The position numbers were made by a program, and so were the translations under genes. Positions 20,050-28,567 of a stretch of DNA of 64,000 bases are shown one piece after another. Every line of letters begins with the position of its first letter. Positions within the stretch are counted from its first letter, which is position 1. Under the pieces are notes generated by a model. The model ran no database searches. It was given only the letters and a program-made list of their open reading frames with translations, and was not told where the DNA came from. This DNA is from Rivularia sp963920925 (GTDB lineage Bacteria > Cyanobacteriota > Cyanobacteriia > Cyanobacteriales > Nostocaceae). The stretch is taken from contig NZ_CAWUDI010000035.1 of the NCBI RefSeq assembly GCF_963920925.1, forward strand, positions 1-64,000, read 5' to 3'.

Positions 20050-20347
20050 AGCCAGTACTTATGCAATCGAGTGGCTCCCTAAAACCATACTTTTGGCTGC
20101 GTGTTGTCAGGTTTTTTTAATCGGTAATCGTAAAGAGATATTAAGTATTGAATAAAGTGTGATTTCTTGTACCTATAAACTTATAGTACTTTGGATATGA
20201 GCCGTATCTATTGATTTCAAGGCAAGAATTTGGGCTTAACAACAATAGTGCATTCTGGTGAATTAGCAAAAAAGAACGGGTATTTTCACACTACCTAGAT
20301 GCTTGATTCACCGGGTTAATTAAGGAACTAGTCCACTAAGGAAAATT
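20050..20347. other. Intergenic spacer
   Basis: About 300 bp with no supported gene. AAGGA before the ATG at 20348 is a plausible ribosome site. I see no strong hairpin with a T-run here. Confidence 0.5.
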
Positions 20348-21967
20348 ATGCTGAGTAAAGTATCCGAAAAAAGAATGCACGCTGTGAGATGGGTGCTGGT
20401 AATTGGATGGTTGCTGTTGATATTCTCTTTATTTTACGACCCGATAACGCATCATTTGACTAATCCCAGTAACCTGTTATCCCCCTTACGGGACTCTTTA
20501 CCACCAGTTTCAGTACAAGGAGAGTATTTAAAGCAAAAACCTTATGCCGCTGGCGCAAGAATCTTTTGGGGTATGATTATTCCCAGCACCATCATGATTG
20601 TATTAGTTTTTGGACATGAAACTTGGCGGCGTATTTGTCCTTTATACTTTCTTTCCCAAATCCCTCGCGCTTTAGGACTAAAACCAAGATTAGACGTAAC
20701 TCAAAATAGATGGTTACAGCGTAACCATTTATACTTGCAATTCTGTTTACTGTTCATTGGTTTAAACTCCCGGATTTTATTCGTTAACTCTGCAAGAACT
20801 GCTTTGGGCTTATTTTTACTGAGTACGATCGCCATGTCAATTACGGTAGTGTTTTTATACGGAGGTCGTAGTTGGTGCCATTATGTTTGTCCGTTTGGCA
20901 TTGTTCAAACTGTTTTGACTGGTCCCCGTGGTTTATTAGGAAGTAATGCGACATCTGCACCTCCCCAAAGTATTACTCAATCGATGTGTCGTACAGTAGA
21001 TACAGCTACAAACCAGGAAAAAAGCGCTTGTATCGGCTGTAAATCTCCTTGTATGGATATTGATGCGGAGAAATCTTACTGGAATGACTTACAAAAACCA
21101 GGACGCAGATTTGTACAGTACGGTTATTTAGGATTAGTAATTGGTTACTTCGTTTACTACAAATTATACGCTGGTAACTTTTCTTATTGCTTCTCCGGTG
21201 CTTGGACGCATGAAGAAAATCAATTATCAAGACTTTGGAAACCTGGTTTTTACTTGTTCAACGAACCAATTAATATACCTAAAATCGTCGCAGTTCCATT
21301 AACATTAGCTTTTGCAGTTGCGGTAAGTAACTGGGCTTTGACTAAAATAGAAAAAGCTTACCGGGCTTATGAAAAAAAACGCAATCCCCGCATAAATTCG
21401 CAACAAGTTTTACACAGAATATTGACGATTTGCACCTTTGTCGCTTTCAACTGTTTCTTTATTTACGGTGGAAGACCAGAAATTTTGCGATTACCCATTC
21501 CAGCACAACTATTATTTAACACCTTGGTAGTTATAGTTAGTACCATATGGTTGGTTCGGACTTGGGAACGCAGTTCTGAGCAGTATCAAAGAGACAGCAA
21601 TCTTGATAGTTTCCGCCGTCAATTATCTAAATTTACGATCGATAACTCTCAATTCTTAAAAGGACGTTCTCTCGATGAATTATCATCAAACGAATTATTT
21701 ATCTTAGTTTCTGTTTTACCAGAATTCCAACAAACAGACCGATTACAAATTTATAAATCAATTATGTTAGAAGGATTGACACAACAAAACTTCACCTCTT
21801 TTGATAGTTTAGAAATTTTACAAGAAATACGTCAAAAATTAGCTTTGGGTGAAAAGGAGCATTTTTCCATGCTATCAGAAATAAGCAACGAACAACCATT
21901 TTTAGTATATTCACAAACATCACTGCAATATACCGGGATAGAAAAATCCTACCAATTCCGATCCTAG
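20348..21967 (+). CDS. Polytopic membrane protein with 4Fe-4S cysteine motifs (NapH/CcoG-like)
   Basis: A 539-aa membrane protein with about seven to nine hydrophobic helices (residues about 13-30, 70-90, 130-190, 255-275, 315-335, 355-410). Cysteines occur as ICPLYF (near 97), a C-x3-CP pair (C177, C181 in WCHYVCPFG) and CIGCKSPC (C228, C231, C235), as in membrane ferredoxin-type electron carriers of the NapH/CcoG/RdxA group. The C-terminal about 120 residues (from about 410) are soluble and unlike those families. The next gene, 75 bp on in the same direction, codes an FHA/flavin/2Fe-2S reductase, so the pair probably forms an electron-transfer chain through the membrane. The terminal acceptor is unknown. 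Confidence 0.75.
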   Translation: MLSKVSEKRMHAVRWVLVIGWLLLIFSLFYDPITHHLTNPSNLLSPLRDSLPPVSVQGEYLKQKPYAAGARIFWGMIIPSTIMIVLVFGHETWRRICPLYFLSQIPRALGLKPRLDVTQNRWLQRNHLYLQFCLLFIGLNSRILFVNSARTALGLFLLSTIAMSITVVFLYGGRSWCHYVCPFGIVQTVLTGPRGLLGSNATSAPPQSITQSMCRTVDTATNQEKSACIGCKSPCMDIDAEKSYWNDLQKPGRRFVQYGYLGLVIGYFVYYKLYAGNFSYCFSGAWTHEENQLSRLWKPGFYLFNEPINIPKIVAVPLTLAFAVAVSNWALTKIEKAYRAYEKKRNPRINSQQVLHRILTICTFVAFNCFFIYGGRPEILRLPIPAQLLFNTLVVIVSTIWLVRTWERSSEQYQRDSNLDSFRRQLSKFTIDNSQFLKGRSLDELSSNELFILVSVLPEFQQTDRLQIYKSIMLEGLTQQNFTSFDSLEILQEIRQKLALGEKEHFSMLSEISNEQPFLVYSQTSLQYTGIEKSYQFRS

Positions 21968-22042
21968 AATTATACAAAAAATATTCATCAAAAATAGTAG
22001 CAATTAACTAATAATCAATCGTTCAAAGGAGTTTAATTAATC

Positions 22043-23488
22043 ATGAAAATTACAGTTTTTAATCCGAAGATAGCTTTTATACAAGAAAAAGAACTTGCTG
22101 CTTCAACAGACAACGGTTCAACATTATTAATTGGTAGACATCCCAATTGCGACTTAGTTTTAGATACGCCAGAGGTGAGTCGAATACATGGTTTAATAAC
22201 TTACTTTCAGCAAAATTATTACTTTACTGAACTTGCTAGTATTGATGGTTCGCGCCTGAATAATCAAGAAGTTTTGGTTAATCAAAAATGCATTTTACAG
22301 TTAGGTGATATTCTCAAAATTGGGGATTTTTTCTTATTGCTATTGTCTGAAGAAGAAAAATTAGAGAAGTCAAATCCTTATTGGTTTTTAAAACCTCAAA
22401 TAAAAAATGATGATACCCAACTAACTTCAGATACACAGGATAAACAAATAGTTAAATGTTGCCAAATAATTGAAGAAACACATGATGTCAAAACCTTTCG
22501 CTTTATTACTTCTCCGCCGACGACATTCAATTATAAACCAGGACAGTTTGTAACATTAGAATTAGAGATTAATGGTAAATTAGTCAAACGCTCTTACTCA
22601 ATTTCTTCTACCCCTTCACGTCCCCAGAATTTAGAAATCACCGTTAAACGAGTTCCTTCTGGTTTAGTTTCTAACTGGTTGCACGATAAATTTACTCTTG
22701 GCGATCAAATTAAAATTAGTCCCCCGACTGGTAATTTTACTATTCCGGATAATCTCAATCGCAAATTCATGTTCATCTCTGCTGGTAGCGGTATCACACC
22801 AATGATGTCTATGTCTCGATGGTTGTGCGATACAATTCCAAATGCTGATATTACTTTTGTCCACAGCGCCAAAACACTTAAGGATATAGTGTTCCGTCAA
22901 GAATTAGAATTAATGGCTTCTCGAAATGCTTATTTTCAGTTAGCCGTTACTTTAACCAGTAGCGGATATAACCCGACATGGTTGGGATATACTGGCAGGT
23001 TGAACGAAGCAACTATCAAGGCGATCGCCAATGATTTGCAAGAAAGAATTGTATATGTTTGCGGTCCCGATAGCTTTAGAGAAAGCGTAAAAGCAATATT
23101 GGGGGAGTTAGATTTTCCCATGCAAAACTACCATGAAGAAAGCTTTGGTTATTCTAAAAAACCAAAAAAATATCTACCTGTGGTAGCTGATGATACTCCC
23201 AAACATTTTTATTCAACCCCTTATGAACCAGCTTCCAAAAAAAGCAATATTGTCACTTTTACTAAATCTCAAAAAGAAGTAGTTTGCGATGCAGAAGAAA
23301 CTATTTTAGAAGCAGCTCAAAAGGAAGGAATCACATTACCCTACGGTTGTCAGATGGGAGCTTGCGGTAAATGCAAGTTACATAAGCTTTCTGGAGAAGT
23401 CTATTACGAACAAGGCTTTGATTGCGAAGAGGATTATGTTCTTACTTGTGTAACTAAAGCCGAGGGAAATGTCATCATTGAAGGCTAA
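22043..23488 (+). CDS. FHA domain + FAD/NAD(P) ferredoxin-reductase + 2Fe-2S ferredoxin fusion
   Basis: A 481-aa three-part protein. Residues about 25-80 are a forkhead-associated (phosphothreonine-binding) domain with GRHPNCDLVL and SRIH (G31, R32, S46, H49). Residues 135-375 are a ferredoxin-NADP reductase-type module: RSYS (183-186) for FAD, SAGSGITPM (247-254) for nucleotide, and YVCGPDSF. Residues about 395-481 are a plant-type 2Fe-2S ferredoxin with C436, C441, C444 and C469. The catalytic part resembles Hcr/phthalate-dioxygenase-type reductases. An FHA domain on such an enzyme suggests docking to, or control by, a Ser/Thr-phosphorylated partner. AAAGGAG 10 nt upstream supports the start. 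Confidence 0.85.
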   Translation: MKITVFNPKIAFIQEKELAASTDNGSTLLIGRHPNCDLVLDTPEVSRIHGLITYFQQNYYFTELASIDGSRLNNQEVLVNQKCILQLGDILKIGDFFLLLLSEEEKLEKSNPYWFLKPQIKNDDTQLTSDTQDKQIVKCCQIIEETHDVKTFRFITSPPTTFNYKPGQFVTLELEINGKLVKRSYSISSTPSRPQNLEITVKRVPSGLVSNWLHDKFTLGDQIKISPPTGNFTIPDNLNRKFMFISAGSGITPMMSMSRWLCDTIPNADITFVHSAKTLKDIVFRQELELMASRNAYFQLAVTLTSSGYNPTWLGYTGRLNEATIKAIANDLQERIVYVCGPDSFRESVKAILGELDFPMQNYHEESFGYSKKPKKYLPVVADDTPKHFYSTPYEPASKKSNIVTFTKSQKEVVCDAEETILEAAQKEGITLPYGCQMGACGKCKLHKLSGEVYYEQGFDCEEDYVLTCVTKAEGNVIIEG

Positions 23489-23496
23489 ATATTTCC

Positions 23497-23529
23497 AGTT
23501 GTTGAAAGCGCGTAGCGCTTTCAACAACT
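23497..23529. terminator. Perfect 15-bp stem hairpin between convergent genes
   Basis: AGTTGTTGAAAGCGC pairs with its exact complement around a 3-nt loop (GTA). It lies 9 bp after the stop of the FHA-reductase gene and faces the convergent glycosyltransferase gene. There is no clear T-run, so it may be a transcript-end stabiliser or bidirectional terminator rather than a classical one. Confidence 0.5.
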
Positions 23530-23591
23530 TAGTACGAGGCGATCGCGCAGGAGTAGTAAATTTGTATTTGGAAACCACCATCGTAATTTAA

Positions 23592-23623
23592 TGTAGAGAC
23601 GCGATACTATGGCCGTCTCTACA
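23592..23623. repeat. Palindromic repeat TGTAGAGACG...CGTCTCTACA
   Basis: Ten-base inverted arms separated by 12 nt, in the gap between two converging genes. Related palindromes at 35561-35583 and 39539-39568 also lie between converging genes, which suggests a role in terminating transcription from both sides. Confidence 0.65.
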
Positions 23624-23640
23624 ATGTTTTAAAAGGTCAA

Positions 23641-24858
23641 CTAACTCCCCACACAAACTTGTTCGTAACGTCTTCCCGCACTTTCCCAGGTAAATTCTGT
23701 TTCTACTAATTTTCTGGCGTTGTGAGATAATTCTGCTCTTAGCTGCGAATTCTCAAATAATTTACTAACAGCATTTACATATTCTTGCGGTTTATTGGCG
23801 CGTAATGCCTTTAATTCTACATTTTCACCATCTACAGCTAATCCTTCTAAACCTCGATCGCTGCCGACGACGGGTATACCAGCAGCCATTGCTTCTAAAG
23901 TTTTGTTCTTGATTCCGAAACCAGTCCGCATTGACACTACACAAACTGTGGATTTGTGTAAATATTCTGCCATTGAAGGGACTTTCCCGGTGACGTTAAC
24001 TCCGGGTTTTTCTTTGAGCGCTAATACTTCTGCAACTGGGCGAGAGCCTACGATATCAAAGGTTGCGTCAGGATATTGTTTTTGAATTTCGGGTAAAACT
24101 TCGTTACAGAAAAAGCATACAGAATCAATGTTTGCTAAATTATCCATTGCACCGATGAAAACTAAACGGTGTCCTCCTGGATCTGCTGTACGATTGGGGA
24201 ACATGACTAAATCGACACCGTTGGGAATCACCATCATTTCGCTTTGTGAATTGAATTCCCGTAACTGAGTTTTGTCTTCTTCGGTTGTCGCTACAATTGC
24301 TGAAAATTTATTGCAGTAGGTTTTTTCGTAACGACGCAATAAGGGTAAATTTATTTTATCTCGTAAAGGATTTTCAGAAATTCCGTTTTGTAATTGATTA
24401 AGACAGCTACCGTATACCGAACTATGAACATTGACTACGGTACGTATCTTTTTTTGGAAACTAGGGCGCACGTAAATTTCATTAACGCTGTGTTCGCTGG
24501 TAATAGTGTCGCATTTACCCGCTTCTACGTAGTAATCAATCCAGTTTTGCATATCCACAGAGTAGCGATTAAATACGCTTGGTGGGATACCTTCACTGAC
24601 AAATTTATTCAGACGCTGAATTTTTTTCAGTATTCCTCCGGTGGTACCAGAGTCATGGGGACGATTAAAAAGGACTAGTTTATCCACACAATCCCGCAAT
24701 CCTTCGATTTCTGTTTCAGTAACTCCAGGTTCGGGTTGAGTCACCAGGGTAATGTGATGATTTTTGCTTAAATACTTAAGTAAATTAAAAGTTCTAACTT
24801 GAGTTCCACCGCGAGTCGGTGGATAAGGAAATGTAGAAGATAGTATCAAGATGTTCAT
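23641..24858 (-). CDS. Glycosyltransferase, GT-B fold (GT4-like)
   Basis: A 405-aa protein. The N-terminal half begins MNILILSSTFPYPPTRGGTQ with the GG(T)Q loop of the acceptor-side Rossmann domain. The C-terminal half carries VVATTEEDK/IPNGVDL, GAMDNLANIDSV, and the donor-sugar motif FGIKNKTLEAMAAGIPVVG (E-x7-E type, near residue 315-335). Glycosyltransferases of this sort build exopolysaccharide or lipopolysaccharide at the cytoplasmic membrane. The divergent pyruvyl-transferase gene and a nearby GT2 gene make a polysaccharide locus likely. The donor sugar cannot be read from the sequence. Confidence 0.9.
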   Translation of the reverse strand: MNILILSSTFPYPPTRGGTQVRTFNLLKYLSKNHHITLVTQPEPGVTETEIEGLRDCVDKLVLFNRPHDSGTTGGILKKIQRLNKFVSEGIPPSVFNRYSVDMQNWIDYYVEAGKCDTITSEHSVNEIYVRPSFQKKIRTVVNVHSSVYGSCLNQLQNGISENPLRDKINLPLLRRYEKTYCNKFSAIVATTEEDKTQLREFNSQSEMMVIPNGVDLVMFPNRTADPGGHRLVFIGAMDNLANIDSVCFFCNEVLPEIQKQYPDATFDIVGSRPVAEVLALKEKPGVNVTGKVPSMAEYLHKSTVCVVSMRTGFGIKNKTLEAMAAGIPVVGSDRGLEGLAVDGENVELKALRANKPQEYVNAVSKLFENSQLRAELSHNARKLVETEFTWESAGRRYEQVCVGS

Positions 24859-25085
24859 AGGGTTTTGCGTTGTTTTGAATTGAAATAATTAGAATTATTG
24901 TCTATATAATTAGCAATATTTAGTTGATTAATATCCGGAAAAATTTATATATTTTTGAAAACAAATAATAATTGTTTTTATGGGTAAAATACTATGATAT
25001 ATTTGCCAATTAATTAATGTCAATATTTTATTAAATAATTGTTTTAAGTCATGTTAAATATTTTTTACAAGTAAGGAGAATTGAA

Positions 25086-26141
25086 ATGAATATTTTATTA
25101 ATGGGATATTATGGTTTTCATAATGTTGGTGATGATTTATTTTTACGTCAGTTAATTAATTATTTTGCTAAAAAGCAAGATGTAAAAAAAATATTCGTAT
25201 TTTGTCAGGAAGATTATTACGAGCTGACTACAGATAAAGTTAGGTTTTTTGCGGCTAATAAGCTATCTAAGTTAAAAAGACTTTCTATTATTTTACAAAG
25301 CAACTGTTTAATCTGGGGTGGAGGTACTTTAAATATCGAAGATAAACCCACAAATTTATTAAGATTGCAGTCATTATCAAAATGGACTGGGAAAAGCTTC
25401 TGCTTCCTTGGCGTAGGTTTAGAAACTATTAATTCCGATGAAAAAGAAAATAAAAGTCAAGTTTTTCAAAATGCCGATTTACTTTATTTAAGAGACAAAC
25501 AATCTTACGAATCGGCTCTGCAAAAACTTAAGCCGATTAAAGCCTGTTGTTTGGGTGGTGACTTAGCATTCTTAGATTTAGATTATTACCAACCTTATAT
25601 CAAAGAAAAAAATAAGAACGAAATCAAAAATATTTCTTTTTCTGGAAAATTTTGGTGGGGTGAAGGAAGAGGAGAATTTTACGCACAACAGCTAATACCC
25701 TTTATTGAAAAATATAATTCAGTCATTCATTTATTACCAGCCCATGTCGGAGAAGAAAGAAACGATAATAAATTTCATCACTTACTTAAAAAATATTTAC
25801 CTGAATCTAACTATAAACTGCACTCTTGGGAAAAACCAATCGAGTTTGTAGAGATTTTAAGCAATATGGATTTACACTTCGGCAACCGCTTGCATTCTGT
25901 AATATTGGCTGATATTCTCGGCATACCTAGTGTTGGTATTAGCGGTGTTAATACAAAAATTCACCATTATATTGATAAAACAGAAATGCTTCCTGAGTTG
26001 AGGTTGTTCGATTTTATGGAACCGATAGAATTATATAATATCGAAAAGCTCTTCAAAGAATATCAAAGACCAAATGAATTTATTTTAAATGAATCTAAGA
26101 CAGCAAAACAAGGGGTGGAGTTGGTTTTTAAAGCGAATTAA
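25086..26141 (+). CDS. Polysaccharide pyruvyl transferase family protein
   Basis: A 351-aa protein. It opens MNILLMGYYGFHNVGDDLF (the GxxNxGD motif of the PS_pyruv_trans/CsaB family), with LIWGGGTLNIED near residue 75, DLLYLRDKQSYE near 130, and the conserved HFGNRLHSVILADILGIPSVG near 265. The family adds ketal-linked pyruvate to sugars of cell-surface polymers. Some members act as polysaccharide biosynthesis enzymes of unknown chemistry. AAGGAG precedes the ATG by 8-9 nt. It is transcribed divergently from the glycosyltransferase at 23641 across a 227-bp AT-rich gap. Confidence 0.88.
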   Translation: MNILLMGYYGFHNVGDDLFLRQLINYFAKKQDVKKIFVFCQEDYYELTTDKVRFFAANKLSKLKRLSIILQSNCLIWGGGTLNIEDKPTNLLRLQSLSKWTGKSFCFLGVGLETINSDEKENKSQVFQNADLLYLRDKQSYESALQKLKPIKACCLGGDLAFLDLDYYQPYIKEKNKNEIKNISFSGKFWWGEGRGEFYAQQLIPFIEKYNSVIHLLPAHVGEERNDNKFHHLLKKYLPESNYKLHSWEKPIEFVEILSNMDLHFGNRLHSVILADILGIPSVGISGVNTKIHHYIDKTEMLPELRLFDFMEPIELYNIEKLFKEYQRPNEFILNESKTAKQGVELVFKAN

Positions 26142-26174
26142 TAAATTTATACTGGGGATGGGGCATGGGGCTAG

Positions 26175-26377
26175 GCTGTTGATTCTATACCTTTTTAAAA
26201 GATAAAAATTTATGCAAAAAATGCGTTGGTGTTCATGCGGAGTGCCCTCTCCCCCTCCCCTCTCCCAAGCTTGGGAGAGGGGTGCCGCAGGCGGGGTGAG
26301 GGATAAGTGTTGCGATTGTTACCGGCATAAAAGTTGTGTGAACGAAAAACGTGGAATTTCTATCAAAGTCAACACCC
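26175..26377. repeat. Dispersed repeat B, copy 1 (carries an empty target site)
   Basis: Homologous in blocks to 44836-45000: CCAAGCTTGGGAGAGGGG, GGCGGGGTGAGGGA, CATAAAAGTTGT, and TATCAAAGTCAACACCC at the right end. The ends are loosely inverted (TGTTGATTCTAT against TATCAAAGTCAACA). It is followed by CTAGCATGGGG (26377-26387), which is the intact form of the site filled by an insertion at 45000-45103. This spacer of about 400 bp has no supported gene. Confidence 0.7.
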
Positions 26378-26537
26378 TAGCATGGGGCATAGGAAAGTTA
26401 GGAGCTATACCGTAGTGGGAGCGTCTCGCTCCCTATTTATTTACAGCGAGCAAGATTTTTATTCCTAGCGAGCAAGATGCTCGCACTAGAAACTTCCAAT
26501 GCCCAATGCCCAATTCCCAATTCCCTATTTTAATATT

Positions 26538-27485
26538 ATGCCTAAAGTTAGTATTTGTATTCCTACATTTAACCGTATTGATTTGCTGCCTGTTGCGATC
26601 GAAAGCGTACTCAAACAAACTTATCAAGATTTTGAGTTGATTGTTTGCGATGATGGCTCTAGCGATGGTACTGCGGATTTGATGTCTAAGTATCAAGATA
26701 ATCGGATTAAATATATTCGCCATCAGCAAAATATTGGTAAAAGTAATAATATGCGTTCCGGTTTTGATGCTGCGACGGGTGATTATTTTATCAAGTTTGA
26801 CGATGACGATCGCTTAACGCCGGATTTTATTGCGGAAACTGCTGCAATCCTCGAACAAGATTCTACTATAGATTTTGTTGGTACAGATCATTGGATAATT
26901 GATATTAATAATCAGCGCGATGAAGCTCAAACTATGGAGAATTCCCGTATTTGGGGAAGAAAAGATTTAGCGTCAGGCGTTGTAAATAATCTTTTGGAAG
27001 CTGTATTTGTAAATCAAAGTTTTCAAATTGGCGCAACTCTATTTCGCCGTCAAACTGTTGTCGAAGTTGGATTTATGCAGCCAAATTGGCAAAATTGCGA
27101 GGATAATGACTTATTCGTGCGTTTGGCTTTGGCTGGGAAGAAAGGTTATTATTTGCCGAAATTGTTGATGGAATATCGAGTTCACGCAGAGCAGCAAGGA
27201 ATCGATCGCGCAATTCCTTATTTAACAGGAAAGCAGCAGTATTTGCAAAGCTATAAGTTTGATTCTCAGAAGTTGGAGAATATTAGATTAAAGCGTTTGC
27301 AGGAAACTCAATTATTGTTGGGTTTGCGGTTAATTGAAACTGGTGAAACTGATAAGGGAAGAGAATTGGTTAGGAAAGGTAAATCTTTTTCTACTGCTAA
27401 AGCATGGACTGGTTTGGGGTTATCTTTGTTACCTCTGAGCGTTAGGGGTAGAGCGTTTGATGCTTTGCGGAAGGTTAAGGGGTGA
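26538..27485 (+). CDS. Glycosyltransferase family 2 (GT-A fold)
   Basis: A 315-aa protein. It begins MPKVSICIPTFNRIDLLPVA, followed by VCDDGSSDGTADLM (nucleotide-binding) and FDDDDRLTPDF (the metal-binding D-x-D region, near residue 94). It continues to GATLFRRQTVVEVGFM and CEDNDLFVRLA (catalytic ED). I place the start at the ATG at 26538. An earlier in-frame ATG at 26499 lies inside a low-complexity repeat (CCCAATGCCCAATTCCCAAT) and would add only repeat-encoded residues. The product probably transfers a sugar in surface polysaccharide assembly. Confidence 0.88.
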   Translation: MPKVSICIPTFNRIDLLPVAIESVLKQTYQDFELIVCDDGSSDGTADLMSKYQDNRIKYIRHQQNIGKSNNMRSGFDAATGDYFIKFDDDDRLTPDFIAETAAILEQDSTIDFVGTDHWIIDINNQRDEAQTMENSRIWGRKDLASGVVNNLLEAVFVNQSFQIGATLFRRQTVVEVGFMQPNWQNCEDNDLFVRLALAGKKGYYLPKLLMEYRVHAEQQGIDRAIPYLTGKQQYLQSYKFDSQKLENIRLKRLQETQLLLGLRLIETGETDKGRELVRKGKSFSTAKAWTGLGLSLLPLSVRGRAFDALRKVKG

Positions 27486-27530
27486 GATAGGGGGATGGGG
27501 AGACAAGGGGATGGGGGGATGGGGAGATAA
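27483..27530. repeat. G-rich low-complexity repeat
   Basis: Irregular repeats of GGGGATGGGGAGA just after the glycosyltransferase stop. The complementary C-rich form (TCTCCCCATCCCCCC) occurs at 60575-60627. Confidence 0.6.
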
Positions 27531-27618
27531 TTCATAACTCCTAACTCTTTTTCAATTAGTAATCTTGCAGCGTAGTAACAGCATATTTCGTTAGTATAAA
27601 AAGGAAACAAACCTACAA

Positions 27619-27653
27619 CCTTCGCAGTCAGGTAGTGCTGACTGATATGAAGG
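27619..27653 (+). promoter_or_regulatory. Leader hairpin before the winged-helix-like gene
   Basis: CCTTC...GAAGG outer arms enclose CAGTCA...TGACTG inner arms, 14 bp before the ATG at 27667. It could affect translation or mark a 5' leader. There is no match to a known riboswitch that I recognise. Confidence 0.35.
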
Positions 27654-27666
27654 CAAGATTACCCCT

Positions 27667-28506
27667 ATGGATACGAACGAGTTAAAGTTCTTACTTAAGT
27701 TGTTAGGTTGCGAAAACTACCGCTCAACATTGAGCGGCAACCTTTTTAAATCATTTAAAGGTAAAAACTCAATTTGCCAAAGTTTAGGCGATCGCGAAAT
27801 CATCGATTATTCTCGCGAGATTGCTAATGTCAAGATTTTACCTCCAGGCAAGGCTTTATTGGAACTTGATGCGGCACAGATACCCATCGAGGATAAAGAA
27901 CTGAAGATACTGGAGAATGTCAGTAAAGCTGCGGGAAAAGTTGCACCGAGTAAAATCAAATCTTCGTTGAAAGCTGCACAGAAAGAAGAGATTTTAAAAA
28001 AATTAGGCGATCGCGGATTAGTTGAAGCTGAAATCAAACGTAAAAGAACAAAAGCTGAAGTATGGCTAACCGAACGCGGAATTGAGTTATTACGAGATGA
28101 TTTTGTTCCGGAGAAAAACTATAGAAAAACTATAAGTTTGGATTTATTAAATAATTACCTGCGCTTTTTACGGAAAACTCTACTTTGGAAGTCGGAACAA
28201 GCTGGTATTACTACGGAGTCTCCTGTAGAAATTACTAATATTACTGACGAAGATATTTTAGAAATTATCCGGAAATTAGATAAGGAAATAGGAACTGAAA
28301 ATTATTTACCCATCTTCCATTTGCGGCAAAAATTACAGCCACCGTTGTCGCGGGATGAGTTAGATAAAGCACTTTATCGCTTACAAGCTGACGACAAAAT
28401 TGATTTAGGTACTTTGCAAGAAGCTAGCGCTTACACTCCCGAACAAATTGATGCTGGGATTGTGCAAAATGCTGGTGGCCCGTTGTTCTTTATTTCAATT
28501 GAATAA
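27667..28506 (+). CDS. Unknown protein with winged-helix-like segments
   Basis: A 279-aa soluble protein I do not recognise by name. Residues about 75-140 (SKAAGKVAPSKIKSSLKA, KRTKAEVWLTERGIELL) and 195-260 (YLPIFHLRQKLQPPLSRDEL, ALYRLQADDKIDLG) each read like a winged-helix fold: helix, helix with charged face, then a short hairpin. It has no transmembrane segment or signal peptide. It lies 61 bp before a large P-loop ATPase gene and two genes before a nuclease-translocase, all in the same direction. A DNA-binding or adaptor role in that set is inferred. Confidence 0.6.
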   Translation: MDTNELKFLLKLLGCENYRSTLSGNLFKSFKGKNSICQSLGDREIIDYSREIANVKILPPGKALLELDAAQIPIEDKELKILENVSKAAGKVAPSKIKSSLKAAQKEEILKKLGDRGLVEAEIKRKRTKAEVWLTERGIELLRDDFVPEKNYRKTISLDLLNNYLRFLRKTLLWKSEQAGITTESPVEITNITDEDILEIIRKLDKEIGTENYLPIFHLRQKLQPPLSRDELDKALYRLQADDKIDLGTLQEASAYTPEQIDAGIVQNAGGPLFFISIE

Positions 28507-28567
28507 CAATATCCGGTACTAAACACTATTTTTAATTTCGATTCGCGACTCACACCATAGTTTAATC

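Noticed and set aside
26212..26415. 67-codon open frame in repeat B
   Set aside because: It lies entirely within a dispersed repeat and its translation follows the repeat sequence.
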